DNA of 64,000 bases. Origin: Aurelia coerulea. Taxonomy: Eukaryota; Cnidaria; Scyphozoa; Semaeostomeae; Ulmaridae. This document shows, piece after piece, positions 42,361-53,801 of this stretch; the stretch's first letter is position 1; every line of letters begins with the position of its first letter. The DNA lies in NCBI GenBank assembly GCA_039566865.1, contig CM076959.1, positions 2,277,501 through 2,341,500 on the forward strand, read 5' to 3'. The position numbers and the translations under genes are program-made. The notes beneath the pieces were generated by a model. The model had not been told where the DNA came from. It ran no database searches and saw only the letters and a program-made list of their open reading frames with translations.

Positions 42361-42750
42361 GAGGAGTTGTGTATTGCGTTGGAAATATTGAAGAAAAATT
42401 CAAAAAATCAACTACATTTACGGAAGAACATGTCCCCAGATGTTTCAGAAACTCAAGTCCTGGATTTTGTTCGACAAGAGCGCAGACAAAGGAATTTTTA
42501 GGGGGAAGTGTCAACGAAAGTGCAGTGTGGCCTAATGAAAACATTGCGAGCATGTGGTAAGTTGTGTTTTGCGTTGGAAATATCGAAAAATAAGTTGAGA
42601 AATCACCCAAACTCTCAGAACAGCATGTTCCTAGATGTTTTAGAAACTCTAATCAGGGGTTTAAGTGCTACTAAAGTGCAGATGAAGGAAATTTTCGCAA
42701 GGAAAGTCAATGAAAATGTAATGCGGCCTAACGTAAACATTGCCAGTGAT
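42361..42750 (+). repeat. Two-copy tandem duplication, about 195 bp per unit
   Basis: Unit 1 (about 42361-42555) and unit 2 (about 42556-42750) share GCGTTGGAAATAT, AGAACATGTyCC.AGATGTTT, CAGAAACTC/TAGAAACTC, and GCGGCCTAACGTAAACATTG-like ends. Divergence is about 25 percent by eye. The ORFs in it are not domain-bearing. Confidence 0.55.
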
Positions 42751-43399
42751 TTGAGGAGGCCAGAAAAGGGGGAGAAGGGCTATAATCTTTCTCTAATATT
42801 AGACCAAAATCTAAAATTTGAGTTGATTATATTGTGTAGAGACGGAGCCATTGGGAGTTTGACGTCATTAATTTTTTGGCTTCTGACGGCAATCATATGA
42901 AGGGGAACTTTCCCCCTTTACGTACTGGACGCGATAAGAATCACTGAAGTCAAATCGCTGCATTTCGGCAATGGTTACATTAAGCACCTAAGATTGAGTA
43001 TATTGCTTACTGCACGGAGGAAAGTCCGAAAATTTAGTATAATTCTCAATTTTCTATAGTTTTGAGAAAGACAAAATGCTTTTTTTTAACTCTGGCATCA
43101 TTTATACGCTTGAAGTGTGCTGTTGCAAACCCATGATCTCCAAAATTCTTTCTTGCTGTCCAGTGTTTCTTGTTTCTACATTTGCGTCAGTCTCTGTTTT
43201 TCAAAATTTTTTCCGACTGGGATGGAGTTATTAGATATGAATTAAAGTTCAGGACTCCAATTTTTAGTGGGAAGTTGCACTGTCCGGCGTATTTCATCTG
43301 TGGTATTTCATGATTAATGAAACATGCCAAAGTTGGAGTATTTCACAGTCCATTTCACCAAAGTGGTGTTTCACAGTCCGGCGTATTTGACTGCTTTTG
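42751..43399. other. Stretch without a gene
   Basis: Near 43260-43395 short repeats of TTTCACAGTCCGGCGTATTT-like words occur. No coding signal. Confidence 0.4.
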
Positions 43400-43682
43400 T
43401 ACCTGTGCCTGCCAAAAGTCCTTGGAACATAAGTCCTTGGAACATTTAGGCCATTTCTTGACAATCCGCAGTTCTAACCATAGCGATTAGGCTTAAACAC
43501 CCCCTCACCCCTAAAACAATGTTGATTTGCAAGGTTATTGTCCTAGCATTCCATCAGAGTCGCGAATCGCCCTGCCATCCCCATTTTATCATCACAGAAC
43601 AACATTTTTCTGGGGGGGGGGGGGAAATCGCAAAAAAATGCAAAATAGCAAAGGTGTTCCAAGACTTTTGGCAGGCATTGTA
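43400..43682. mobile_element. TA-flanked MITE
   Basis: TGCCTGCCAAAAGTCCTTGG near 43407 is the inverse of CCAAGACTTTTGGCAGGCA ending near 43679. TA lies at both outer edges. A G-run near 43612-43625 is internal. Confidence 0.6.
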
Positions 43683-44720
43683 ATACATTGTAATAAAGCT
43701 TTTGGTGAACTCTTTTAAGAATTGCATCTCGCGTTAAGAAACTCTACAACTAAAATCAAAGCCAAAGCAATGATGGGAGTGTTAAAAGGAATATATGCCC
43801 GTTAAATATAAAAGATCCTGTTTTAAAAAGCATCCTATCATTGTTGAATATGTTTATGTTTGTTAAGTATTTCTGTTATTGTTGTTGCTAGAAATTGGAC
43901 TTTGGAGTCTGTAGAGCAATATGACGATTTTACCTTTTGAACTTTGACCTATTTGAGTAACTTTGTATGTGTTGTGTACCCTTGGGACTCGTAGCTATAA
44001 GAGCGTTAGGCATGCTTCTTGCGGCAGCACAGTTCATATCATCAGAGCTCCAAGTCGGAGAAGAAGACAAAGAGAAGCTGCTCATGGCCGAGTGATCGAA
44101 GCTTTGTTAGGCCCGTAGGCCCACATGCACATACATACATACTGTAACAGCCTTATAGCTACGAGGACAAATAGATAGTAAGTTTCATTCATTAATTGTA
44201 TTTATCTGTTTACTTTATTTGTTATTTAGAGTTTATTATGTAATTACTTATCTTGCATTTTCTTAGGTTTTTCGAAGTTGTTCTTTGTGCCCTTCACGAT
44301 TAAGATTCGTATGCCTAATCTGTTGCATTTTTTTTTTATTCATTTAACTTATTTTCGTTTTTGTTAATTCTAGTGAACAATCATTGAGTTATAGTGAATG
44401 CCAGCATTGTGTTTTGCTTTGTGTCTGCTGGGTTCCTGGATTCATTCGTTCCTCTCTGTAGTTGGTAAATGCTGTGAAGCTACAATCATGCATGATAAAA
44501 GCTGGCAGCAGTCTTCGAAGCAGTGAGATAGTTCTTAATGGTGGCGTGTCCCATTGCAATGTATGTGAAGAGATAATCAACAAACTCTTGCAGAATCTTG
44601 ATCTTGAAGCAGGAGTAAGCCTTGGTGATGGCAGCTTCTTCTGAGTGGCAAGGAATTGAAGAATCACATGAATCTGCTTATGAAGCCTTGTGGATAATGC
44701 ACTTGAGGATCTCAATGGAT
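43683..44720. other. Stretch without a supported gene
   Basis: Near 43986-44045 a TATAAGAG-like box lies in sequence resembling a retroviral-type LTR (see rejected items). A 60-codon plus frame at 44462-44644 follows a possible acceptor but has no recognisable domain. Confidence 0.35.
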
Positions 44721-45507
44721 TAGGGTGTCCCAAAAAACATGTGCGCCGTTTGAATGGCTACTGTGGAGGAGCCATAAATCTAATTTTCCTGTTTTTCAGA
44801 TTTGTGAATAGAAGAGATTTCAACTTAGAGTTTGGCACCGAGTTTGTGTAAATCTGACAAGTGGTGGCTGATTTATTAAGAAATGAAAGTCACAATCACT
44901 GGTTGCTTCAAAACCAGATGATTTTATCTCCGTACTTAACCTTATGACTTGAATTTTGACATTAAATGAACATAAACTTTACAGTTATGCCAGGAAACGC
45001 ATTTTGGAGTAATTAATGACCATATTCTTCAAGAATATCGACCAAGCAGCATGCTGAACGCAATATTGTTTGATTAAAACAACTTTATTACTTTTGAGAA
45101 GTAAAATATCTGATGGACGCATGACATGGCCTGAAGCACTTGTGTTGCACATTTCCATTCCTAGCAACCTTAGATGTGTCCAATATTCTTGGTTGTCACA
45201 AAATTCAATGTATGACTATCTGTCTCACTTATGAACATCAGAAATCAGGGCTAGGTATGTTTTTTCAATCAATTTTGTTGATTTTAACGCAATGGACAAT
45301 AATGAATCCTCTGGTTTTGAGGCAGCCAATAATTTGGTCTTTCTTGCTCCACAAATCAGCAACTAGTGATCAGATTTACTCAAACTCGGTGTCAACATTT
45401 AATATGAAATCTCTTCTGTGAAGTATCTTAAAAACAGAAAAATTGCATTTATGGCTGCTCCGCAGAGGCCACTCAAACAGCTTACATGTTTTTTGGGACA
45501 CCCTGTA
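44721..45507. mobile_element. Mariner-type foldback MITE, about 785 bp
   Basis: TA then GGGTGTCCCAAAAAACATGT at 44721. The inverse, ACATGTTTTTTGGGACACCC followed by TG and TA, closes at 45507. Complementarity continues inward (GGAGCCATAAATCTAATTTT against its counterpart near 45430-45460). Ends resemble those of the 20579-21128 element, so both belong to one GGGTGTCCC family. Confidence 0.75.
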
Positions 45508-45788
45508 GAATGTCAGTATGTCATTTATCTCGTGTTTGGTCTCGGCAGGAAAAGTATTTGTGATGGGTATGCTCATGCTTCCTTTCGTGCCATGCTTTCG
45601 CATGTGTGGGTTAGGTGAAAGATAATCATGACTGCTTCTTTTTAGGTTTCCTGCATTCATAGAGAGGAACTTTATCATTAACCCTCATCAGTGAATACCT
45701 GTAATGCAAAAAATTGAAAGATTTGCAGAAGGTCAAATAATTGAAATACAGGCTGCATTTCCAATCCTAGAAAACAAACATCTCTTAC

Positions 45789-45999
45789 CAACAAAACTTT
45801 GAATACGCTCCATCTCATTTTGACTACTGTCTGCATGAGCCAGGTGTATTCTGATGTAAAAATCATAATTTGCAATGCGAATCTCTTGAGCTATCCTGTA
45901 AGCTACATCATGATTTGTGATGCCAACACCTGGTCCAGCATCAGTCAGGTCAATGACATAATGTTTTAACTTAAGTAGGTCAAGCTTTTGAATGTCCAA
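45789..45999 (-). CDS. Candidate exon of a transposase-like family
   Basis: A minus-strand frame reads KLDLLKLKHYVIDLTDAGPG, VGITNHDVAYRIAQ, then RIHLAHADSSQNEMERIQSF up to a TTG|GTAAGA donor. The pattern DxTDxGPGVGxxN followed by RxHxxxxDSxQNExER is familiar from a large uncharacterised cnidarian repeat family. Asp and Glu residues in these blocks could be catalytic acidic residues of a nuclease, but that is conjecture. The 5' border is not a clear acceptor. Confidence 0.45.
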
Positions 46000-46379
46000 T
46001 CAAAAGCAACATCAGGCCCGTAGTAGCTATTGGGGGCCGGTCGGGCCCGTCCCCCCCCCCAATAATTTCCAAAAGTTGATTTGTTTTTATTCTTCATAAT
46101 AACGTAGAAAACTGATCATCAGTGACAGGTCCTTAGCACTGCAGAGAGTCGAGGTCAATCTGAGGACAACAACAACAAACAACCGAATGATGCAACAAAG
46201 TCAACCTTATCAGCATTGAAAAACATTTTTTTGAGATTCCGATGCAAGAAAATTTAACTCTTGAAAGTTCAGCCCTTTTGATATCAGAAGCACTTCGTCA
46301 AATGAGATGAGAAGTACCCAGACTTCAATAATCATAACTAAACTCACTGGTAGTGGAGTGGCCACGGCATTGTTGCTTA
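46000..46379. other. Stretch without a gene
   Basis: Contains GGGGGCCGGTCGGGCCCGTCCCCCCC near 46030-46060, probably a degraded repeat end. Nothing coding. Confidence 0.4.
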
Positions 46380-46735
46380 TCACAAGCATGATACTGGGAG
46401 AAACAATCTAAGCCAAAGTAAAGGGTGTGGCCCTAAAAATTTTTCTAGTGACCCTGCCCCCGGACCCCCTCATTTAAATATATCCCCACTTGAAATTTAC
46501 TCTACCCTGGTAACCAGAGCCAAAAAATAATTAAATTCGGGTACCCAGGGTAAATGTACTCTAATCACGCCACTGCTCACGAGAATTTGCAATGAGTTTT
46601 GTAAATCAAATAATTCAAATATCAAGTAAATCTTACACAACAGTGTTGACAAAGTATTCTTGTCCTGTCGTAGTTTGATTTTAGCTAGCCTGTTTGATAT
46701 ATATTTTGATTCGTAAATTTCCTATTTTAAGATTT
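46380..46735 (+). repeat. Interspersed repeat R, copy 2
   Basis: Same orientation and landmarks as 13180-13450, with an insertion of about 65 bp near 46497-46560. It abuts the 3' end of pseudogene copy B. Confidence 0.6.
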
Positions 46736-46737
46736 CA

Positions 46738-47220
46738 GCCAAAGCTGGATTCTGCTTTCGAAGGCAACCAGACGTTCCTGCTCCACATTGATAAGTGATT
46801 CTTGGAACTTTAAGAAGTTACAAAAAAATTGCAGGGAGTGTAAGTAGGCCTTGACAGTACCAGGCCTCACACTCTTTCGAAAATCTTCCAGCCAACGATC
46901 CCTAAGGAGGCCAGCATCTATCAGATTTAGTACGCCGTTGTCGTTTCCATCTTATCCGCTTATCGCTCTACTAATGGATGCAAGCTGTGAAACGTGATCT
47001 TGGCACTGCCATCTAGTGACATCAGCCACCTTTTGAAGCACTTGAAAACGGTAGCTTCAGCAGGAGTTGGAACAATTTCTTCAATCTCATTGTATTCACT
47101 TAAAATACTCTCAATCTCATCTTCGCTGTCTTCACTTTGTCTTGGCGCTTCCTCAGTCTCTTCATCAGGATTTTCTTCATCACGTTGACTCACACTTTGC
47201 ACACCATTCCCTGTACTTTT
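46738..47220 (-). pseudogene. Decayed element ORF, copy B
   Basis: Minus strand: an acidic stretch (EETEEAPRQSEDSEDEIES), AEATVFKCFKRWLMSLDGSA, then after a frame change near 46975 NGVLNLIDAGLLRDRWLEDF, RPGTVKAYLHSLQFFCNFL and RIQLWLK. It aligns block for block with copy A at 15485-15905 but lacks copy A's TGA after CFK and carries its own frame break. Possible tyrosine-recombinase-type N-terminal domain; no catalytic domain seen. Confidence 0.5.
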
Positions 47221-48260
47221 TTTATTAATTTTGCTTCACGAAGAGGGCTCCCAAACTCCCAAAACAATATAAGATCCCAAAACAAGTAAACAATATAATT
47301 CACACTGAAAGTGATGTCCAAAAAGTTGCTATATATTTTAGTGCGAATTTCTTAGCCTTTTAAATTCAGGTAGGGATCTTTCTTAACTTTAGAAAAATTG
47401 AGCCTACAGTTTCTTATACGTAATTTATATAAGTTAAACCCACCTGAATCCAGCTGAATCCATCTGAACCCACCTGAACCCAGCTGTACTCATAATAAAC
47501 ACATTGGAGAGGACTGCTTGTGTTTATCTTTGCGTTCCAAATCTTTTTGCTTTCTAAATCAGATTTATAGTCTGACAAATACAGTGTAATACCTGTTGAT
47601 GAATGGTGGGCCTAAAGCACCATTTTGTATGATAAAATCTGGGGCTTTCGATTTGCACGTTGCCATGATAGGGGGGATACGGAATTTTCCCAGAACCAAC
47701 CAAAATATTTTGTCTGTATGTAATTTATATTGTATTGTTCTTCTGTATTGTCATTAGGCCCAAAAGCACCTTTTGTAAGCTTTTGTACTAGCTATTTTTA
47801 ACCACTACCTACCTACCTACCACTCCAATCCAATTGGCTTGAGTGGAGGGAGACGGTGGAAGTAGCAAAACATGATGAGAAATCTACAAATACTATATCA
47901 TAAATCAGGTTACATTAAAATCAAAACTTTCGGACGATCAAACTTTTGGACAAAATTTTGTGAAAGTTTAATTGTCCCAAATCTGATGATGTGAGAAACT
48001 TTGTGTCCGAAAGCACAAAGAAATTTAAGATAAAAAGTTAATGAATCATTGTTTTGCCAGTAGTGCTCAAGTTCCTTAGATTTTTGGACCTGGAAATTTG
48101 GTTTTATTTTTGTTTTAACATATATTTTTGTATCATACTTGTAGTTTGGTATCTTGTTTGTCCGAAAGTTTTTTGTTTGAAATTCCCAAAAAAGTGTCCA
48201 AAAGTTTTTTGTCCAAAGTTTTTTTTCACACGAACTTTTCTTTCTGAAAGTTTTTGATCT
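47221..48260. other. Stretch without a gene
   Basis: Includes a short degenerate tandem run of CACCTGAAYCCAGCTGAATC-type 10-mers at about 47440-47490 and TACC repeats near 47805-47822. No supported coding sequence. Confidence 0.4.
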
Positions 48261-48703
48261 TAATGTATGTAGTCTGCGTGCAGACTCTACTGATTTCCTT
48301 TCATTTCAGAAAGGTTCTCCTCCAGTAGAGTCTGCGCAACAGCGACCAAATCCCTGTTTTCAGTTCATGAGAAACGAGGAACCTTTCCTGATTGGCCAAA
48401 GCATATCCCCTTTGTTTGATGGAGCGTCTGTGTCTTTGTTCGAGTCTGCTGATATTCAATTGGCGTATGCATGAACAAAGATAGCCATAGAGACCCTTTT
48501 GTGATAAATGTGTGTCGGTGTTTTGTCTACCCTATTCATAGGCAGCTCTATTGAATAAAATTCAATGAGTTAGTTCCTCAATCCTTGGAACCGCGCGTGA
48601 CCAAAAACAAGGATTTGGTCGCTGTTGCGCAGACTCTACTGGAGGAGAACCTCTCTGAAATGAAAGGAAATCAGTAGAGTCTGCACGCAGGCTAAATGTA
48701 TGT
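48261..48703. mobile_element. Foldback MITE with 9-10 bp target duplication
   Basis: The left arm begins AGTCTGCGTGCAGACTCTAC at 48271; the right arm is its inverse ending GCACGCAGGCT at 48693. The arms pair for about 85 bp (through TCCTCCAGTAGAGTCTGCGC). AATGTATGT flanks both sides (48262-48270 and 48695-48703). A 9-bp duplication is typical of Mutator-like elements. Confidence 0.7.
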
Positions 48704-48999
48704 TAATATTTCCACGTAAGAGGACGGAGGGGAGGGGGTGGTAAAACATTCAACAATCAGCCTTTCGGAGCAAAAATCTGCCCATAGTCAGGCAACAATG
48801 TTGGTAACAGTTGAATATCTATCTATATGCTACAGTCCATGACCAAATAATTGGTATTACCTACACGGGCAGCCCCCTAGATTTTATCATACACTACATT
48901 AGGAGTAGCATAAATTTTGATAAGTAACACTCAGTGCTCACTAATCAAAAGGTATGCTGTGCTGTTATTTAAACTTAGAAGTCTCCAAATTATACTTAG

Positions 49000-49205
49000 G
49001 AGCAAAGAAGTTGGGCATTAACAATTGGCAGAAAGCCACTATGGAGTTAGAGGACAGAACATGCATCAACGATGATGATGACGAATGCTTTGCGTTAATA
49101 CCAAACAACACATTGATCTTGTTCAAAGTGGTAGAATCACACAAGAAACAACTCACACTTAAGCAGTCCGCAGATGGCTGTGTAACTAATGGTCCACCTG
49201 TTGAG
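49000..49205 (+). CDS. Candidate CIDE-N domain exon
   Basis: Between a TATACTTAG acceptor and a GTTGAG|GTATGA donor, 68 codons are open: AKKLGINNWQKATMELEDRT, then DDDDECFALIPNNTLILFKV. This matches the second half of CIDE-N domains, where a K-L-G-I helix leads to L-E-x-x-G/T, a D-D-x-x-x-F acidic patch, and an L-x-x-N-T-x-L strand. CIDE-N mediates CAD/ICAD contacts in apoptotic DNA fragmentation, and cnidarians reuse it in many proteins. The first half of the domain would lie in an upstream exon I did not find. It could also be transposon cargo. Confidence 0.5.
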
Positions 49206-49365
49206 GTATGATCCACCAATTTGCCCATTATTGCAAGGAATTTAAGACACTTTTGTTGTTTCTTGCTATTTTATTATTGACATTTACACTCTTTTTTTTA
49301 TAAGAATACTTTAAATTTTGTTCAGCCTCGATATTCTTAAGAAATTTTTGTTTCAAGCCTGAATA

Positions 49366-49965
49366 CAGGGTGTCTCAGAAAAATTGTTCGACGTTTGATT
49401 AAATGTTGAAAAATAACGATAAAAGGTACAGGCTCCTGGTTAAATATCCCTGTTTCTCAGATTTTAAATTAATTTTAGATACCAAAATCTTGCGAATCCG
49501 CAAAGAATTCCCCGAGTTACAAGCTCTTGAAGTTTAATATGTGCGAAAGCTGAAACCAGACGCCCCTAACTGACTTGTTTTCCAAAAAGACGTTCTAAAA
49601 TTGAGGTAAAAGAAGACTGTCTAATGTTTTACCTCTCATCCATATGAGAGCAAACCACAAAAGTCCCAAAGTTATCTAATTCTTGTAACCGTTGCCAAAA
49701 TTTACTTAAGACCACAAGTATTTAAAAGCACGGAATGAAAACTTATTCAATGAGAGATGGGGAAATTCTAAATTGTGCTGAACAGGATTCCTCCAAGCAT
49801 CCATAACCTTGATTCAATGTTATAGAAAGCTAGTTGATCGGAACTGATTTTCAAATTCCATTTGATTTGCTTTGAATAACCGAGATTCTACTTTCACTAA
49901 ATATGCAATTTAGGGGCGTCTGGTTTCATCACAAAACAGGCAACTGCTGAAAAATGAGACACAAA
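49366..49965. mobile_element. Mariner-type foldback MITE, right end degraded
   Basis: TACAGGGTGTCTCAGAAAAA at 49366 resembles the GGGTGTCCC family tip. Internally GCTGAAACCAGACGCCCCTAA (about 49548) is inverse to TTAGGGGCGTCTGGTTTCAT (about 49911), showing a foldback. The right tip near AATGAGACAC is diverged and I do not see its TA. Confidence 0.5.
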
Positions 49966-50342
49966 TATGCCAGCTGAGGCTGGCAATATTCTTATGATAT
50001 TCTTAAAAATTGGATGATTCTGAGCCTGAATATTCTTATAAACATTATTCTTATAAAAAGAAAAGAGTGTATATTAATAGATTGATTTGTCAGCATTGTG
50101 CCAGTGATATCTGGTGGAGATAATGCAACATTATTTCTTTTCCTTACATTTTGCTTTATGCTGCCTTTACTGGGAGGTTAGAGAAATTGATTAACTTCCT
50201 TCAAATGAATCATTGTTAGTACTATTACAAATTTTTGTTTTGTATCGTGATTTTGGTGCATTTCCTGCAAAATCTGAAATTATTCAAAAATCAAAACTTG
50301 TACTTGATGACCCAGAAAAGGAAACAAAGAAAATGTAACATA

Positions 50343-50764
50343 TTAAAGGACAAGTCCGGGGTTTCTACAAGTAATGTCAAAAAGCAACCTTACCAACTGC
50401 CAAGCATCGCTTGTATCTTTTTCCGGGTTTTGATGTCTTTTTCTGTTGTAAATTCGTACGACATTTTTCGTCAGTTAGGCCCAATGTCGTCGCCATGTTT
50501 AAAATGCGATAAAATGGCTAGCCTCGGTTTGGAGGTTCGATTGTGACGTCGGAAATTACTTGAGAGTTCTATAAGAAAACAGCCTCGTTCAGGTCGAAGG
50601 CGAAATGGGTGAAATTACGTCATGAATAATGATGTCATTTCGCTCATTTCACAGATTTAAATATACAATTTCGCAGAGACAGAGAAGGTTGGAAAAAAGT
50701 ACTGAACACGATTGTGATCTTTCATTTTAGGAACAATTATTCCAACCCCGGATTTGTCCTTTAA
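50343..50764. mobile_element. TTAA-flanked MITE
   Basis: TTAA, AGGACAAGTCCGGGGTT at the left; AACCCCGGATTTGTCCT, TTAA at the right. About 420 bp, with two CGTCA/TGACG-type words inside. TTAA targets suit piggyBac or Kolobok; the tips do not start CCC. Confidence 0.65.
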
Positions 50765-51589
50765 AATGTAATAACTGAAATCTATGATTTGAAAATTGTT
50801 TTGCAGCTAAGACTCGAATGCTGGGCCCAGTTAAACTTCGAACAGCTAAAAATATAACATTTTCATGCAAGATAATTTTTGCTTTCCTTTGACAATCAAA
50901 ACAATCTTGGTGCTGTATCGTTTAAGATTTAGACATAGTATTTCAGTTCAAAGCGGTTAGAACCAGCAGGTTAAATTTGAATAACACCAGGTAAATTTGA
51001 TTGCCAAAGGAATGCCAGGAATACTTCCTGAAATAAAAGTCTGTCAATTCATTTATTCCCAGAATATCCTTCCATCTTTCATTGTGAAACCCTGATACTA
51101 ATCAGCCCTAGTAGCATATAATCAGAATAGCAGCAGAATTATACATTTATAATCATGAAGACGGCAAGACTCACCATCATGATTCTTAAATAGTTTTTTT
51201 GCAGCTGTAAAACCTTATTGTTTTGTCTCATTGTGAAAATTAATTCCTTCATTTCTGTACTGACTATACAGTAAATTTGAATGATTGAAATGCATGTAAA
51301 CAGGGTCATTCAAAATTATGGCCCACAAAGTTATAAGAAGGTGCTTTCGTGCTCAAGAATTTGGTCAGCTAAAAGTGCAAATTTTGGCCATGACGCAGTT
51401 CCCATGTAGATAGAAAGGCTAAGTGGCCAAATATTTGGTATCTCAAATAATTATCCAGCCCCACGTAAACAGGGTATAAATGACTTAACTACATTGCCAC
51501 TTTCCTTAGCTTTTTTATCAGCATCATAAATTGGTGAAAGCAGGCAAAACTACGAGTCTAATTTCATCAAAAATAGGGGGCTATCTTTA

Positions 51590-51655
51590 AAACTCGGAAT
51601 CCGGAAATTCCGGATTTTCTTGAAAATCCGGAATATTCCGGATTTTAAAGATTTA
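51590..51655. repeat. Clustered TTCCGGAT palindromes
   Basis: ATCCGGAAATTCCGGAT and ATCCGGAATATTCCGGAT occur within about 50 bp, separated by TTTCTTGAAA. All units are mutually complementary. Confidence 0.55.
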
Positions 51656-52084
51656 AAACTATGCATGATACAGATGTGAATTATACACCATTTTGATGCT
51701 GATTATCTCCTGAAGCTAAATTTTGTGTGTGTATTCTAAGATCCCGCTTGGATAAACTGTAAATGCAACTTTTAAGTTTTCATTTCATACTTGCACTAAA
51801 TTGGCTTTCCAATTAAGCTTGCCTTCTTAAACAATAAGTCTTATCTACATAATCTTTAAAATCTCTCTCTAATTTGATAGGGATCTGATAGGAATCTCTC
51901 TATAATTTAATCCAATTTAGGTCTTCCTTCTCTGCAAATGACATTTTTGTGAAAAAGTATCTGGCGGTACCATGGAGATTAGAACTGTCCCTTACAAACA
52001 CGTATTTTTGGATTGGAAACTGCTCGTCTCAACAGAAAATCAACTATCAGATCGCCAAATAGTGAAGAAACTCAAGAAGACAAC

Positions 52085-52262
52085 TTAAAGGGAATAGACA
52101 TAGCTATATCGACAAGCTGCTATAAATAGTCTGAAGAAACGCCCACAAACTCGTTTTTCTTCCGCCACACAATGACACAGCAGGTGTTAAAGTTGTCAAA
52201 TACAATAGATTATATTTTTACCTTGGCCCGGGCCAGCATTTAACTATGTCGATTCCCTTTAA
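52085..52262. mobile_element. TTAA element 1 of a chain of three
   Basis: TTAA, AGGGAATAGACATAG at the left, and TATGTCGATTCCCT, TTAA at the right. 178 bp including both TTAA sites. Confidence 0.6.
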
Positions 52263-52447
52263 AGACAAATGACGGATATATAGCGCCTAATTTAAAAATA
52301 GAACAAAAGATGGCTTAGTGCTCTCATTTGTTTAATTGATTTGATAATCTCTCGATATCATCAAATACAATGGAATTCAATAGGTTATATTTAGATTGCC
52401 CAGGCCCCTGATTTAAGTCACCTTATATCTCCGTCATTTGTCTTTAA
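52259..52447. mobile_element. TTAA element 2, shares its borders
   Basis: TTAA, AGACAAATGACGGATATA at the left and TATCTCCGTCATTTGTCT, TTAA at the right. The left TTAA is the right TTAA of element 1. The interior near 52365-52400 resembles the interior of element 1 (CAAATACAAT, AGGTTATATTT). Confidence 0.65.
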
Positions 52448-52955
52448 GCCTATCTCACCTGGGGGGGGGGTGAGAAGATTCCACCCCCTAACCAAATCTT
52501 TATTCGCCAATGCTAAAATATGCAAAGCAGGATGCCAAGATTCCGCTACTTTGACTTTATATCTATACTGTATCGAATGATGAAAATTTCAAAACTCTAA
52601 ATATAGCACCGTAGCCATGGCAACCAATGTTTTACTGTGTAGTCAACAAATTATGCCTACACATGTATTTGATCATATCCAATTCAATTTGAAACAAAAA
52701 AAAATCAATTTAATGCCTCATTTCATTGTTTCAAACATGTTTGTAATAATCATAATAATCATAACTTTATATCTTCTTACTGTTATAGCAACAAGAACAA
52801 AAGATATAATTTGATTTGATTACATGATTTTGATTGTTTGCATCAAAGTCCGTCTATTCATCAAGTTTAAAGATTATAGCTACTATAACAGCGAAGAAAA
52901 AGAGGGGTGGGGTGGAATCCCATTGACCGCTTCAAAAGTCCCAGTATAGGGTTAA
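52444..52955. mobile_element. TTAA element 3 with G/C-run ends
   Basis: It shares the TTAA at 52444-52447 with element 2. Left end GCCTATCTCACCTGGGGGG, right end CCAGTATAGGG then TTAA at 52952-52955. GATTCCACCCC occurs near both ends in inverse orientation. The tips resemble those of the 9396-10232 element. Confidence 0.55.
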
Positions 52956-53182
52956 GAAATTATTTGATTTGATAAATGGAAATCCTTAACACTTTTTATG
53001 GTATATTTTACGAAAAGAGCCAAAAATATGAGCAACCATCCCCTTGCAGACAAAGGGCATTCTATGCTCGGTTGGTCAAGACATAAACAAAAACAAAGCA
53101 AGCCGCAAAAATTGCCCTGAAACCCGGGTCGCTAGCTCGCTCTTTGTGCATTCCAGAAATGGTTTTTAAGAGCAAATATTAG

Positions 53183-53382
53183 CACATATCGAAAGAAGGA
53201 GGATACATCTAAACTTCTGCCTCGGGCATTTTATTTATTTTGTGCAGAACCCAATTGGGAGGGGATTCAATTCTCGTATTTTTTATGTGTAATTAAAACA
53301 GTTATTGCTCAGCTTCTGTACGAAAACAAATAAAATTCCCGAGGCAGAAGTTTTAGATATATCCTTCTTCTTTCGATATGTG
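53183..53382. mobile_element. Small foldback element, about 200 bp
   Basis: CACATATCGAAAGAAGGAGG at 53183 is inverse to CTTCTTTCGATATGTG ending at 53382. Pairing continues through CTTCTGCCTCGGGCATTTTATT for about 55 bp per arm. Confidence 0.65.
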
Positions 53383-53801
53383 TTTTATTTTACAGTTTAA
53401 CGACACTCCTGTAAAGTGTAGCAAGTTGTCATCATGAAATTTAATTGTACCCAACGTCAATGGAGATATAGAGTAACAAGAAACAAAAAGCATTATGGAT
53501 ATGGTTATTCTGCTTGAAAAATTTAACACAACAATATTAGCAGCAAAATTTCAAAAAAAAATTTATTATTTGAAATAAATTGTTATTATAAGGTTTCCTG
53601 CACAAATTTATTCTGTGTATTCAAGTCAAGATGTAGGATCAAAAGTTTTGTCTTTGTGAAAAATTCGCAAGCTTCATTTGAACAATCTAAAACAGCAATC
53701 TTATGCAAATGCAATGTGAGAGTCTGTTTTTAAACTGGATGCAGGGTATGTTATAGCATTTTTGGAAATATGAACGCTTAAAACTATTCCGAGGCAGATG
53801 C

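Noticed and set aside
43862..44149. Possible solo LTR (TGTTAAG...CTGTAACA with a TATAAGAG box)
   Set aside because: The ends look LTR-like but I find no matching 4-6 bp duplication in the flanks and no second copy or internal retroviral genes in the window.
44389..44733. Minus-strand 114-codon ORF
   Set aside because: No domain, Ser/Arg/Leu-rich, crosses the edge of a MITE.
47440..47490. CRISPR-like short repeats
   Set aside because: Units are about 10 bp, directly abutting and degenerate; there are no unique spacers.
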